DNA of 40,802 bases from Streptomyces huasconensis (GCA_004010275.1 RBWT01000063.1:1-40802); one strand, 5' to 3'; positions 11,401 through 19,891 are shown, counted from the stretch's first letter. A program made the numbers and translations. The notes: generated by a model not told the origin, from the letters alone.

Positions 11401-13311
11401 CAGGCGGCGTCGCGGGGGGCCGGGGGGATCGGCTCCGACGGCGCGGCGGCCGACGGGTCGTCGAGCAGGGGCGCGAGCGCGGCGACGGTCCGCGCGCCGA
11501 ACACGTCCCGCACGCTCAGCCGGACGCCCAGGTCGTCCCGTACGCGGGCGAGCACACGGGCGGCGAGGATCGACTCGCCGCCCAGGTCGAAGAAGTCGTC
11601 GTGATGCCGACCGCCGTCGACGCCCAGCACATCCGCCCAGATCGTGGCGAGGGCCCGCTCCTGGGCCGAACGCGGCGCCACATGGCCGGCCGCCGCCGAC
11701 CGTTCCGGCGCGGGCAGGGCCCGCCGGTCGATCTTGTGCTGCGGGGTGAGCGGCATCCGGTCGAGGACCACGATGGCGGACGGCACCATGTGCGCGGGCA
11801 GGCACGGCCGCGATGGCGGCGCGCAAGGCGGCGGGGTCGAGACCGCGCGGGGCGGAGACGGCCGTCGCGACGGCGGGGGCGGCGGTGTCGGTCGTGTCGG
11901 CGTGGCCGGTGGGTGATGTCCGGGTGGCTTCGGTGACGTAGGCGACGAGGCGTCGGTGGCCCGGCACGTCCTCGCGCACCACGACCACGGCCTCGCCGAC
12001 GGTACCGGCGCCGCCCGGCGCAACGCCGCCTCGATCTCGCCCGGCTCGATCCGGAAGCCGCGGACCTTCACCTGCCGGTCCAGCCGCCCCAGGAACTCCA
12101 GCTCTCCTTCGGCGGTCCACCGCGCCCGGTCACCGGTGCGGTACAGACGTGCTCCCGGCGCCCCGAAGGGGTCGGCGACGAAGCGTGCCGCCGTCAGGCC
12201 GGGGCGGCCGAGGTAGCCGCGAGCCACCGCGTCCCCGCCCACGTACAACTCGCCGTCGGTACCGGGCGGTACAGGTCGCATCGCCGCGTCCAGGACGTAC
12301 ACCCGGGTGTGCGGCAGCGCACCGCCGATGGTCGGCGTGCCGCTGCCCGCGGTGAGCGGCCCGGTCCACGTGGCGACGAGGTGGTCTCGGTCGGACCGTA
12401 GGAGTTGATCATCCGGCGGCCGGGTGCCCAGCGGTCCACGAGCCCGGCCGGGCAGGCCTCGGCGCCCACGATCAGCGTGCGCAGCCCGCGGGCGGTGCCG
12501 TGCGCGGGGTCCGGCAGAGAGGTCAACGCGGCGGGCGGGATGAGGGCGTGGGTGATGCGGTGCTCGTCCAGTACGGCCGCGAGTTCGTCGCCCAGCCAGG
12601 GCCCGTGCGGCGGCACGACGAGCGTGGCACCCGACAGGACGGAGATGAACAGCTCCAGGACGGAGGCGTCGAAGCTCGGCGACGAGAACTGGAGCACCCG
12701 GTCGCCGGGGCCCACCGCGTACCGTTCGGCGGCGGCCGCGGTGAAGCCGCCGATGCCCCGGTGGGTCACCGTCACGCCCTTGCCGGTGGAACCGGAGGTG
12801 TAGATGACGTAGGCGGCGTGGTCGGCGTCGAGGTCGGCGCCCGGGGCGTCCACGGGTCCTGCCGGGCCGTCGGCCTCCAGCAGTTCGCCCACCCGGCGCG
12901 GATCGTCCAGGGTGAGCGCGGGCGCGGCGTCGGCGAGCATCAGCGCTCGGCGCTCGGCGGGGTAGGCGGGGTCCACGGGCAGGAAGGCGGCGCCCGCCCG
13001 GGCGACGGCCAGCTCCGCCGCGATCAGCTCATGGAGCGCGGCAGGACGAGGGCCACCACCCGGTCCGGCCCCGCTCCCCTGCCTATCAGGTGCGCGGTCA
13101 ACCGGTCGGTACGGTCGGCCAGTTGACGGTAGGTCCAGGTCCGCCGGCCGTCGGTGAGGGCCGGTGCGTCCGGGGTCCGTGTCACCCAGGCGGTGAACCA
13201 GCTCGCCGAGCGTCGATGCGCCGGAGCCCCCGGGTCCTTCGGCGCGTCGGCGGTGGGGCCGCCCTGCGGCAGGGAGGACGCCGGTGCGGGCTTGTCGTGC
13301 AGGTCCGTCAT
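1..13311 (-). CDS. Multimodular non-ribosomal peptide synthetase, 3' end outside window, many apparent frameshifts
   Basis: Assembles a peptide on carrier-protein thioesters. Translation starts at ATG 13311 (MTDLHDKPAPAS), preceded by AGAAGGA about 8 nt upstream. Domains in order are A1-T1, C2-A2-T2-E2, C3-A3-T3-E3, C4-A4; A4 is cut by the window edge after its YGPTEAT motif (about 65-97). There is no N-terminal condensation domain, so A1-T1 is the loading module and this is probably the first NRPS of the pathway. E domains in modules 2 and 3 predict D-residues at positions 2 and 3. The homologous sequence hops between all three minus frames, with joins near 13030, 12385, 12015, 11805, 8785, 8447, 8413, 7050, 6255, 5030, 4505, 4385, 4125, 3970, 3235, 1740, 1220, 1005, 845 and 195. 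Each join preserves domain order, which argues for sequence indels rather than advanced decay. Upstream on the same strand are a PBP-fold hydrolase and a P450, likely co-transcribed. No MbtH-like gene is visible. Confidence 0.93.
930..977 (-). repeat. 24-bp in-frame tandem repeat in the NRPS C4-A4 linker
   Basis: Two adjacent 24-bp copies (930-953 and 954-977) differ at one base, and a third copy degenerates after 978. On the coding strand they translate as EAPYDALP and EAPYDTLP, with a diverged upstream relative APHDALRE. The repeat sits between the condensation and adenylation domains, where length changes are usually tolerated. Confidence 0.8.
2405..6899 (-). other. NRPS module 3: C3-A3-T3-E3 (D-residue 3, valine-like code)
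   Basis: C3 (about 6880-5540) begins LPLTPTQAGMLFHG and has HHLLLDGWS near 6440-6470; following an E domain it should act as a DCL domain. A3 (about 5520-4010) has TSGSTGLPKG, FDASTYEVW, VWTGGEAVP and DGYGPTETT. The pocket reads D235 A236 Y239 W278 W299 G301 G322 T330 F331, very close to the classical valine code (DAFWIGGTFK type). T3 has MLGGDSIL near 3900. E3 (about 3750-2440) has LPIQHWFL, HHLVVDGVSW near 3360-3385, VEGHGRED and ISFNYLGR. Frame changes fall near 6255, 5030, 4505, 4385, 4125, 3970 and 3235. Together A3 and E3 predict D-Val or a similar branched D-residue. Confidence 0.87.
6900..11415 (-). other. NRPS module 2: C2-A2-T2-E2 (D-residue 2)
   Basis: C2 (about 11400-10050) begins SSAQRRLWYLDDL and carries HHIVTDGWS near 10980-11010, an LCL-like context after the non-epimerising loading module. 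A2 (about 10030-8510) has TSGSTGRPKG, NFDVSVFEL and IYGPTEAT; pocket residues are D235 V236 F239 S278 V299 A301 I322 V330 Y331. T2 has LGGDSIL near 8400. E2 (about 8250-6960) begins LTPIQHWLF and has HHLVVDGVSW near 7860-7890, VEGHGREE and ISFNYLGR, the hallmark epimerisation motifs. Frame changes occur near 8785, 8447 and 8413, where the T2 core DDNFFDLGGDS appears to lack single bases, and near 7050. The residue loaded by A2 is not assigned. Confidence 0.87.
11416..13311 (-). other. NRPS module 1: adenylation (A1) and carrier protein (T1), loading module
   Basis: A1 runs from about 13220 to 11720 and T1 from about 11690 to 11430; the phosphopantetheine serine lies in DLGGES near 11571. The A4 core reads FDASVLELF and the A5 core SYGPTETT. 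Pocket residues read by alignment to GrsA are D235, A236, L239, L278, I299, G301, S322, then probably V and V after the frameshift near 12385. This is a hydrophobic pocket and suggests an aliphatic residue (Leu/Val/Ile type), which is inference only. The A3 phosphate-binding loop reads TSGSTGKGV, two residues shorter than the family norm TSGSTGxPKG (about 12770-12800). No condensation domain precedes A1. Confidence 0.85.
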
Positions 13312-13850
13312 GGGTGAAGTCCTTCTGGAGAGCGGGGCGATGCGGCGCGGGCCACGCGGACGACCCCGGCCTCGCCTCATGGGCGGCGCAGGATCTGACG
13401 TGACACACCGGGTGTGCGCGGTGGTACGGGGTGGTGACCTCGCGGGAGCGAGCGGACGGGATACGGGGGGGGCGGCGCGGTGGACGACGGGTGCGGCCGG
13501 TGACGGAACCGTGGCGCCGACGAACGACGCGCCGACCTCGGCGGTGGACCACCCTGGCGGGCGGGCCCGCACCCGGAACGGCACGGCTCGCCGGCCGGCC
13601 ACCCGGTGAGCGGAACCACCGGAGCCGACCGCTGCCCGGCGGGCCGGTGTGCCGGTGCCACACGGCAAGGCGACTACGCGCACCGCCCCCGAAGGGACCG
13701 GAACCGGGACCGGAAGTGCACCCCGCACCGACCCTCCCGCAGCCCTCGACCGAGCCCAGCCGATGCCGACAGCCGACCCGCCCCCCGACCGGAGGCCGAA
13801 CCGAACCCGTCGACAACCCCCGTGGCAACCGTGGCCACGGTGGCCGAGGC
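13312..13850. other. Gap of about 540 bp between hydrolase and NRPS, no gene supported
   Basis: Both flanking genes are on the minus strand. I searched the stretch for an MbtH-like or other small gene and found none. It contains short GGGACCGGAA-type direct repeats near 13690-13715 and a 14-bp perfect palindrome ACCGTGGCCACGGT at 13828-13841, just past the hydrolase stop codon. It probably holds a leader or promoter for the NRPS gene. Confidence 0.5.
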
Positions 13851-15220
13851 TCAGCCGTCGTCGGCGCGGCGCGCGGTGCGCCCGGATATCTGCATCCGGT
13901 CGATCGTGCCGGTGGCCGGATCTCGGTGGAAGCGGCCACCGGGTTCGACACGCCCGGTGGCCGGATCGCGCAGATCGCAGGACAGGTCGGCGTAGCAGAC
14001 CAGCGGCAGGGGCAGGTCCCCGTCGACGGACAGGGCCGGCGTACCGTCCGGTCCGGGTGCGACGCGGTAGGTCGTGGCGCCGTTGCGGTAGGTGCCCGCA
14101 CAGTCGGGCAGGCCGACGGGGAGGCCCCGGTCCGCGGTGAGGACGTCGGCGGCGAGCGCGTCAGCCGGTATTCGGACGCCGGTGAGCGGGGCCAGGTCCT
14201 CGGCGAGGTCGCGCCAGAGAGCGGTGGCGCCCCCGGCGTTGCCCGTGAAGGCCACCACGACTCCGCTCTCCGGGTCGGCCCGCAGGTGGCAGGAGGTGCC
14301 CTGGGCGTTGCCGTCGTGGCCGCACCACACCCGGCCGTCCCGTTGGTACAGGGCGAGTCCGGCGCCCCAGCCGTCGGCGAGCGTCCCCGGGTCGGCGGCG
14401 GTCTCGGCCCGGCGCATCTCCTTGGCGACGGCGGGCGGCAGCAGGTCGGAGCGGCCGGTGAGCGGCGTTGCCGAACGCGACCAGGTCCAGGGCGCTCGCG
14501 AGCAGCGCGCCGGCCGGCGCCTCCAGCGGTGCCAGGTTCTGCCGGGCGGCGACGGCCTGCCCGGTGGCGGTGTTGACGGCGTGCCCTGCGGCCACCGGAC
14601 GCACGGGCGCGGGCGTCGGCCGCGAACGCGGGCAGCACGCCGAGGGGTTCGAGGAGCAGCGTCCGCACGGCTTCCGGCCACGGCATGCCGGTGACCGTCT
14701 CCACCAGCCGCCCGGCGGCGACGTAACCGGCGTTGGAGTAGGAGAAGTCGGTCCCGGGCGTGAACAGCAGGTCGCGGGCGGTGCAGACGGCCGTCAGATA
14801 GCGCGCGGAGGTGGTGGCGGCGGCGGTGTCGGAGTCGGGCCCCGTGGGCAGTCCCCCGGTATGGCTGAGCAGTTGGCGGACCGTCACCTGCGGCGTGTCG
14901 GCCAGTTCGGCCAGGTACTCGGCGGCCGGCTCGTCGAGGTCGAGATCGCCGTCGTCGGCCAGGAGCATGACGAGGGCGGCGGTGAAGGGCTTGGTCAGCG
15001 ATCCCAGCGGAACCGCGGTGTCCGCGGTGAAGGGGCTGCCGGTGGTGACGTCGGCTGTCCCGGTGTGCACGGCGACGACCTCGCTGCCGGTGTACAGGGC
15101 CAGCTGGGCGCCGGGCACCCGGTGGGTCCGGGCCAGGTCATCGAGACGGTCTTGCAGCTCGCGGGGAGATAAGGACGGTGCCCTGAAGGCGACCGGAGCG
15201 GCGGGGACGGTGTAGGGCAT
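13851..15220 (-). CDS. PBP/class C beta-lactamase-fold serine hydrolase, candidate stand-alone PBP-type thioesterase (two apparent frameshifts)
   Basis: About 456 residues once joins near 14600 and 14465 are allowed. Start ATG 15220 (MPYTVPAAPV) follows GGGAG about 10 nt upstream. The catalytic motif Ser74-Leu-Thr-Lys77 (SxxK), Tyr161-Ser-Asn163 (YxN) and a late GHDG (HxG) place it in the serine beta-lactamase/PBP family. A C-terminal beta-rich stretch of about 110 residues (from DCAGTYRNGATTYRV) resembles the lipocalin-like domain found in SurE-type thioesterases. No signal peptide is evident, arguing for a cytoplasmic role rather than cell-wall work. It lies between a P450 and an NRPS that makes D-residues, the setting where SurE-like enzymes release and cyclise peptides in trans. 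Alternatives are an esterase, a D-aminopeptidase, or a resistance hydrolase. Confidence 0.8.
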
Positions 15221-15321
15221 GAGAAGGGAACTCCCGTTGGATGGGTCTCATGTGCGGGGTTACCGGTCGGCCCCGGGGACGAGCGGTGCGGGCCGGCCGG
15301 CGGCGCGTCGTGCGCCGGGGG

Positions 15322-16530
15322 CTATGGTCTGCCGACCTCTACCGGCAGATGTCGTACGCCGATGAGGACGGCCGGGTTCTGGTGGACGACGTCTTCGCGG
15401 GAGGGGATCACCAGCATGCGGAATCGTTCATGCAACATGTGAAGAGCGATCCGCGCTTCCAGCCGGGCCAGCGGCGCGCCGAAACAGAAGTGGATGCCGT
15501 GCCCGAAGGTCAGGTGGGGGTTGGGGCTCCGGGTCACGTCGAAGACGTCGGGCGCGGTGAACCGGGCGGGGTCCCGGTTGGCGGCGCCGAGATGGGCCAT
15601 CAGCATCGTGTCGGCGGGGATCTCGTGCCCGCCGAGGACCACGGGCCGGGTGACCCTGCGGCCCAGTTCGGGGAAGGGCGGCAGCCAGCGCAACACCTCC
15701 TCGACGGCGGCCGGGATGCGCGCGGGGTCGGAGCGCAGCGCGGCATCCGTGCCGGGGTGTGCGTCGAACGTGACGATCGCGTTGCCCAGCAGCGCGGTCG
15801 TGGTGATGTGCCCGGCCACAAGGAGCAGGGCCACGAAGCCGACCATCTCCTGGTCCCGCAGGCGCACCCCGTCCACTTCGGCGGCGATGAGTCTGCTGGT
15901 GAGATCGTCACCGGGGTCGGCGCGGCGGGCGCGGATGTGCTCCAGCATGTAGCCGTTCATCTGGCGCACGGTGGGGGCGATGGCTTCCAGCGCCCGCTCC
16001 AGGTCGGCCATGTCGGGCGCGTCGCCGAGCTGGTCGCCGCCGAACAGGACGCTCGCCCACTCCTGGAAGAGCCGGTGCTCTTCCGCGGGGATGCCGAGCA
16101 GTTCGGCGATCACGATGATCGGCAACGGATAGGCCAGCGCGTCGACCAGGTCGAACCGGTCGCGGTCGGCCACGGCGTCGAGGAGCCGGGCACAGACGGC
16201 CTCGATGCGGGGCTCAAGGCCTTGTACGACGCGTGGCGTGAACGCCTGGCTCACCAGAGTGCGGAGCTTCCGGTGTTCCGGCGGGTCCATGCCGACGAAG
16301 TTGCCCTGGGTGAAGGTCTCGAAGTCGGACTGGGTGGGCGCCAGGGTGGAGAGCTCCGAGGAGTACGTCGCCGGGTCGGCGAGCACGGCGGAGACGGTCT
16401 CGTGATCAAGCACCTGCCAGACGCGCTGGGTCTCGTCGTACCGCACCGGCCCGTTCTCGCGTAAGCGCCGCCAGCGGTCGGGTAACTCCTCCAAGAGGGG
16501 TCGCTCGTCCGTCGGTTGCTTGCTGATCAC
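15322..16530 (-). CDS. Cytochrome P450 monooxygenase
   Basis: A 402-residue soluble bacterial class I P450, probably a tailoring oxidase of the peptide pathway. GTG 16530 is chosen as start because AAGGGAG lies 5 nt upstream; an upstream ATG at 16668 would add an unconserved low-complexity leader. Visible motifs are ExxR (Glu278-Arg281) and the heme-binding loop FGHGIHFCFG with Cys349 as iron ligand. The I-helix oxygen-activation motif reads AGHITT (239-244), with Ile where most family members have Glu or Asp. The stop codon lies 101 bp before the hydrolase start on the same strand, with a weak hairpin (CGGCGC-N5-GCGCCG, 15301-15317) between them. No ferredoxin gene is adjacent, so redox partners must come from elsewhere. 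Confidence 0.92.
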   Translation of the reverse strand: MISKQPTDERPLLEELPDRWRRLRENGPVRYDETQRVWQVLDHETVSAVLADPATYSSELSTLAPTQSDFETFTQGNFVGMDPPEHRKLRTLVSQAFTPRVVQGLEPRIEAVCARLLDAVADRDRFDLVDALAYPLPIIVIAELLGIPAEEHRLFQEWASVLFGGDQLGDAPDMADLERALEAIAPTVRQMNGYMLEHIRARRADPGDDLTSRLIAAEVDGVRLRDQEMVGFVALLLVAGHITTTALLGNAIVTFDAHPGTDAALRSDPARIPAAVEEVLRWLPPFPELGRRVTRPVVLGGHEIPADTMLMAHLGAANRDPARFTAPDVFDVTRSPNPHLTFGHGIHFCFGAPLARLEARIALHMLHERFRMLVIPSREDVVHQNPAVLIGVRHLPVEVGRP

Positions 16531-16880
16531 CTTGTCTCCCTTGCTAGCGGCTGGCGCGTGCGGGCACGGTGGGGTCACGCGCACAGGGGTGTGGTGGGCC
16601 GGGCCGGCCAGGGCGGCCCCGGGCGCGGCGGTGCCACTGTTCACCTGAACCTGGGCCTGGACTCGCACCTGGACGTGAACAAAAACAGCAGGTGCCCTGC
16701 GGGATCGTCGTACGGCGGGACGGTCAATCGGCGTCAGCCCGGCACCGGGGCGGGCTCCAGGCCCTCAACACATGCGGTGCAGGATGCCGAGGCGGCTGCA
16801 CGGCCGTCCACGGCCCCGCAGTCGGCCCAGTCGTGCGGCGCGCCAACCCGACATAACCCATCCCCCTCGGCGATACTCCC

Positions 16881-16897
16881 CGCGCACCAGGTGCGCG
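16881..16897. promoter_or_regulatory. 17-bp palindrome, possible operator
   Basis: The sequence CGCGCACC-A-GGTGCGCG is a perfect dyad with 8-bp arms around one central base, about 350 bp upstream of the P450 start. It is too tightly centred to be a terminator stem and looks more like a dimeric repressor site. No cognate regulator gene is adjacent. Confidence 0.35.
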
Positions 16898-17586
16898 ACC
16901 CCTCCCAGCTCCTGGCCGGACAGACAGCGGACCACCGGTCCCGGCCGTTCGAAACGGATTTGAGAGTACGCAATCGCAGCACGTCCCGTGCCAGGAATGG
17001 CATGATGCGCCCCCTGGAAAACCTTCGTTTCGATGGAACTCGGCCACAGTCTTCACGGCGAGTCACGTGCAAGCAACCCCCTGAGGTTGAACGGAGAGTG
17101 CTCCTTCGGTGCTTTTACGTCACCACTCAGCCACTTCGTTCCGCCGACCACGCGCTCAAATCGACCGCCTGATGTGGCACCGCGGCGTGTGCCCAGCCAA
17201 CGCTTCGGCAAACCGAACTGTGCGGAAAGGAACGCGGCCGAAGTGCAAACCGGCACGCCGAAAGCTGCCACGCCGCACCCCATGCACGCGCCACCGCGCC
17301 GCTGGCACATCGGCCGAGATCCGCCCTGAGCTGGGGTAATGATTCGGCCAGCGGCCGCAGGCGGGCCCGCCGACAGAACGGCGGCTCACCACGCGGTGAA
17401 GACATCCTCCCCACGGCCGCCGTGCTCCGGTCGGCCACCCCTCACCGCCGCATCGCTCACCCGTTTGACGATCGAACGGAAGGCCACTGCCCTCGCAACG
17501 CACATTTTCAGCCAATTGGCGTACGCCCGCGTAATAGGCCAACAAGCCAACGAGCCCCCGCACCCACGCGTCACGCACGCCCTCAC

Positions 17587-17624
17587 ACGATTGCCGCGGA
17601 CACATCCGTATCCGCGGCAATCGT
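17587..17624 (-). terminator. Strong stem-loop downstream of htpG
   Basis: A perfect 14-bp stem ACGATTGCCGCGGA / TCCGCGGCAATCGT surrounds a 10-nt loop, 65 bp beyond the htpG stop codon. There is no T-tract, which is common for streptomycete terminators. Confidence 0.8.
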
Positions 17625-17689
17625 CGTCACGATGCACCAGACGTCGAGCCGCGGGCCTCGCAGCTCACGGCCCGCAGCTCATGCCCGGC

Positions 17690-19555
17690 TCAGACCGTTT
17701 TGCTGAGGCGGTCGGCCAGCAGGGCGGCGAAGCGTGCCGGGTCGGCCAGATCGCCGCCTTCGGCGAGCAGCGCGGTGCCGTACAGCAGTTCGGCCGTCTC
17801 GCTCAGCCCCGGGTCGTCGGGCCGCTTGTCGTGCGCTGCCTTGACCGCGCTGACCAGCGGGTGCTTCGGGTTCAGTTCGAGGATGCGCTTGACCGACGGC
17901 AGGTCCTGGCCCATCGCCTTGTACATCTTCTCCAGGGCCGGCGTCAGACCATCGGTGTCGCTGACCAGGCACGCCGGTGAGCTGGTGAGCCGGGTCGTCA
18001 GGCGCACCTCCTTGACGTCGTCGAGCGTCTCGTTGAGCCAGGCCAGTACCGCTTCGTACTCCCCCGCCTCCTCCGCTGACGGCTCCTCCTCGGAGGACAG
18101 GTCCACCTCACCGCGGGTGATGGACTGGAACTCCGTGCCGTCGTAGTCACGGACGGCCTCGACCCAGATCTCGTCCACGGCGTCGGTGAGCAGTAGAACC
18201 TCGTACCCCTTGGCCCGGAACGCCTCCATGTGCGGGGAGTTCTCGACCTGGGCGCGGCTCTCGCCGGTCATGAAGTAGATCTTGTCCTGGCCCTCCGGCA
18301 TCCGGGCGACGTAATCGGCCAGAGTGGTGGGCTCCTCGCCGGCGGTGGAGGCGAAGGAGGCGATGTCGAGAATCGCCTTGTGGTCCTCCGCCCGGTCGAG
18401 GAGTCCCTCCTTGACGGCGGGCCCGAACTCGCGCCAGAAGGTGCGGTACTTCTCGGCGTCCTTGCCCATCAGCTCCTTGATGGACGCGAGGATCTTCTTC
18501 GCCAGGCGGCGGCGGATGAGCTGGATGTGCCGGTCCTGCTGGAGGATCTCGCGGGAGATGTTCAGCGACAGGTCGGCGGCGTCCACCACGCCCTTGACGA
18601 AGCGCAGGTGGTCGGGCAGGAGTTCACGGCTGTCGTCCAGGATGAACACCCGCTTGACGTACAGCTGGAGACCGTGGCGGGCGTCCCGCTGGTAGAGGTC
18701 GCGCGGGGCCCGCGACGGCAGGAACAGCAGGGCCTCGTACTCGAAAGTGCCCTCGGCCCGCATCTGGATGATGTCGAGCGGGTCCGTCCAGTCATGGCTG
18801 ATGTGCCGGTAGAACTCGTGGTACTCCTCCTCGCTCACCTCGGAGCGCGGGCGGGCCCAGAGCGCCTTCATCGAGTTGAGGGTGGTCTCCCCCATCCGGA
18901 CGGGGAAGGAGATGAAGTCCGAGTACCGCTTGACGATCTCCCGGATCTTGCCTTCGTCGGTGTAGTCGTAGAGCGCGTCCTCCTCGTCGGCGGGCCGCAG
19001 GTGCACACGGACCGACGTGCCCTCGGGCGCGTCCTCGACGGTCTCGATCGTGTACGTGCCGTCGCCGTCCGACTCCCAGCGCACGCCCGTCGGCTCACCG
19101 GCCTTGCGGGTGAGCAGGGTGACCTTGTCGGCGACCATGAACACGGAGTAGAAGCCGACGCCGAACTGCCCGATCAGCTCGGCCGATTCCCCGTTCTCCT
19201 TGTTGTCCTTGGTCTCCTTGTTCCCCCTGTTCTCCTTGAGCCGGCGCAGTGTCTCGGCCGTGCCGGACCTGGCGATGGTGCCGATCAGCCCCACGACCTC
19301 GTCACGCGTCATGCCGATGCCGTTGTCCCGCACGGTCAGCGTGCGGGCCTCCTTGTCGGCCTCGATCTCGATGTGCGGGTCGTCCGTCTTGAGGCTGTCG
19401 TCCTTCAGGCCGGCCAGGCGCCGCTTGTCCAGGGCATCAGAGGCGTTGGAGATGAGTTCGCGCAGGAAGATGTCCTTGTTCGAATAGATCGAATGGACCA
19501 TCAGCTCCAGCAGCTGCCGCGCCTCGGCCTGAAACTCCAGCGTCTCGGTACTCAT
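17690..19555 (-). CDS. htpG: Molecular chaperone HtpG (Hsp90 family)
   Basis: A 621-residue cytoplasmic ATP-dependent chaperone. Start ATG 19555 (MSTETLEFQAEARQLL) has GGGAAG upstream. The N-terminal GHKL ATPase shows LRELISNASDALDK, DNGIGMT and GQFGVGFYS. The middle domain includes LNISREILQQD, with the catalytic-loop arginine, and is followed by a C-terminal dimerisation domain ending LADRLSKTV. The ATP-lid region (residues about 107-124) is expanded by an Asn/Lys/Glu-rich repetitive stretch, KENRGNKETKDNKENGES, coded at 19184-19240 by repeated CTCCTTG-like units on the plus strand. It appears monocistronic, with its own terminator. A second gene diverges from it at 19680. Confidence 0.97.
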   Translation of the reverse strand: MSTETLEFQAEARQLLELMVHSIYSNKDIFLRELISNASDALDKRRLAGLKDDSLKTDDPHIEIEADKEARTLTVRDNGIGMTRDEVVGLIGTIARSGTAETLRRLKENRGNKETKDNKENGESAELIGQFGVGFYSVFMVADKVTLLTRKAGEPTGVRWESDGDGTYTIETVEDAPEGTSVRVHLRPADEEDALYDYTDEGKIREIVKRYSDFISFPVRMGETTLNSMKALWARPRSEVSEEEYHEFYRHISHDWTDPLDIIQMRAEGTFEYEALLFLPSRAPRDLYQRDARHGLQLYVKRVFILDDSRELLPDHLRFVKGVVDAADLSLNISREILQQDRHIQLIRRRLAKKILASIKELMGKDAEKYRTFWREFGPAVKEGLLDRAEDHKAILDIASFASTAGEEPTTLADYVARMPEGQDKIYFMTGESRAQVENSPHMEAFRAKGYEVLLLTDAVDEIWVEAVRDYDGTEFQSITRGEVDLSSEEEPSAEEAGEYEAVLAWLNETLDDVKEVRLTTRLTSSPACLVSDTDGLTPALEKMYKAMGQDLPSVKRILELNPKHPLVSAVKAAHDKRPDDPGLSETAELLYGTALLAEGGDLADPARFAALLADRLSKTV

Positions 19556-19679
19556 GACTTCCCTTCTGGTCGGTTGGTCTGTGCGACGCCAACATTTTCC
19601 GTCACCATTTTCATGGCTCCGGGAGGGCTGTACGCCGCAGGGGGTGGGACCACCGACCGGACGCCTGCGAGGGGTCGTC

Positions 19680-19891
19680 ATGGCCAAGGAGGAGATCGAG
19701 CACATACGCCGCGAGCGACCGACCGCGTCCGCCGCCGCACTCGCCGCCCAGCGGGGCCTGGGCAACTGGACCGGCACGTTCCGCTACGGCTCCCAGCGCA
19801 GGTCGACGGCACCGGAGTCCGCGAGGCGTTCCAGATCCCCAACCTGGGCCTCTTCGTGCGACTGTGCCGTCACCTGAGCCCCCGCCTCTAG
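19680..19891 (+). pseudogene. Small hypothetical gene, apparently frameshifted
   Basis: ATG 19680 is preceded by GAGGGG at good spacing and opens MAKEEIEHIRRERPT, followed by an Ala-rich helix and NWTGTFRYGSQ. Around 19800 the sensible sequence moves to another frame (VDGTGVREAFQIPNLG) and ends at 19891 in LCRHLSPRL. Joined, it would be about 70 residues. I do not recognise the family. It is divergent from htpG and is followed at once by a stem-loop. It could be a fragment of a longer gene or an intact small gene with one sequence error. Confidence 0.4.

Larger units (their letters stand above)
16531..17689. other. Intergenic stretch of about 1.15 kb between P450 and htpG, no gene supported
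   Basis: Several open frames exist on both strands but none looks like a known family or has a convincing ribosome-binding site. Local composition is less extreme than in the flanking genes. It contains a perfect odd palindrome at 16881-16897 and the htpG terminator at 17587-17624. The right part may contain remnants of lost genes; I cannot identify them. Confidence 0.5.

Noticed and set aside
9198..11936. Long plus-strand open frame of 912 codons opposite the NRPS
   Set aside because: It is antisense to well-defined C and A domains, is Gly/Arg/Val-rich without family motifs, and arises from the codon bias of high-GC genes.
13312..13850. A small MbtH-like gene between hydrolase and NRPS
   Set aside because: All three frames on both strands were examined and none shows MbtH motifs or a ribosome-binding site.
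15322..16668. Longer P450 start at 16668
   Set aside because: The extra 46 residues are unconserved and low in complexity, and the GTG at 16530 has a much better ribosome-binding site.
18230..19891. Plus-strand open frame of 553 codons opposite htpG
   Set aside because: It mirrors htpG codons and has no recognisable domain; only its last part coincides with the small gene at 19680.
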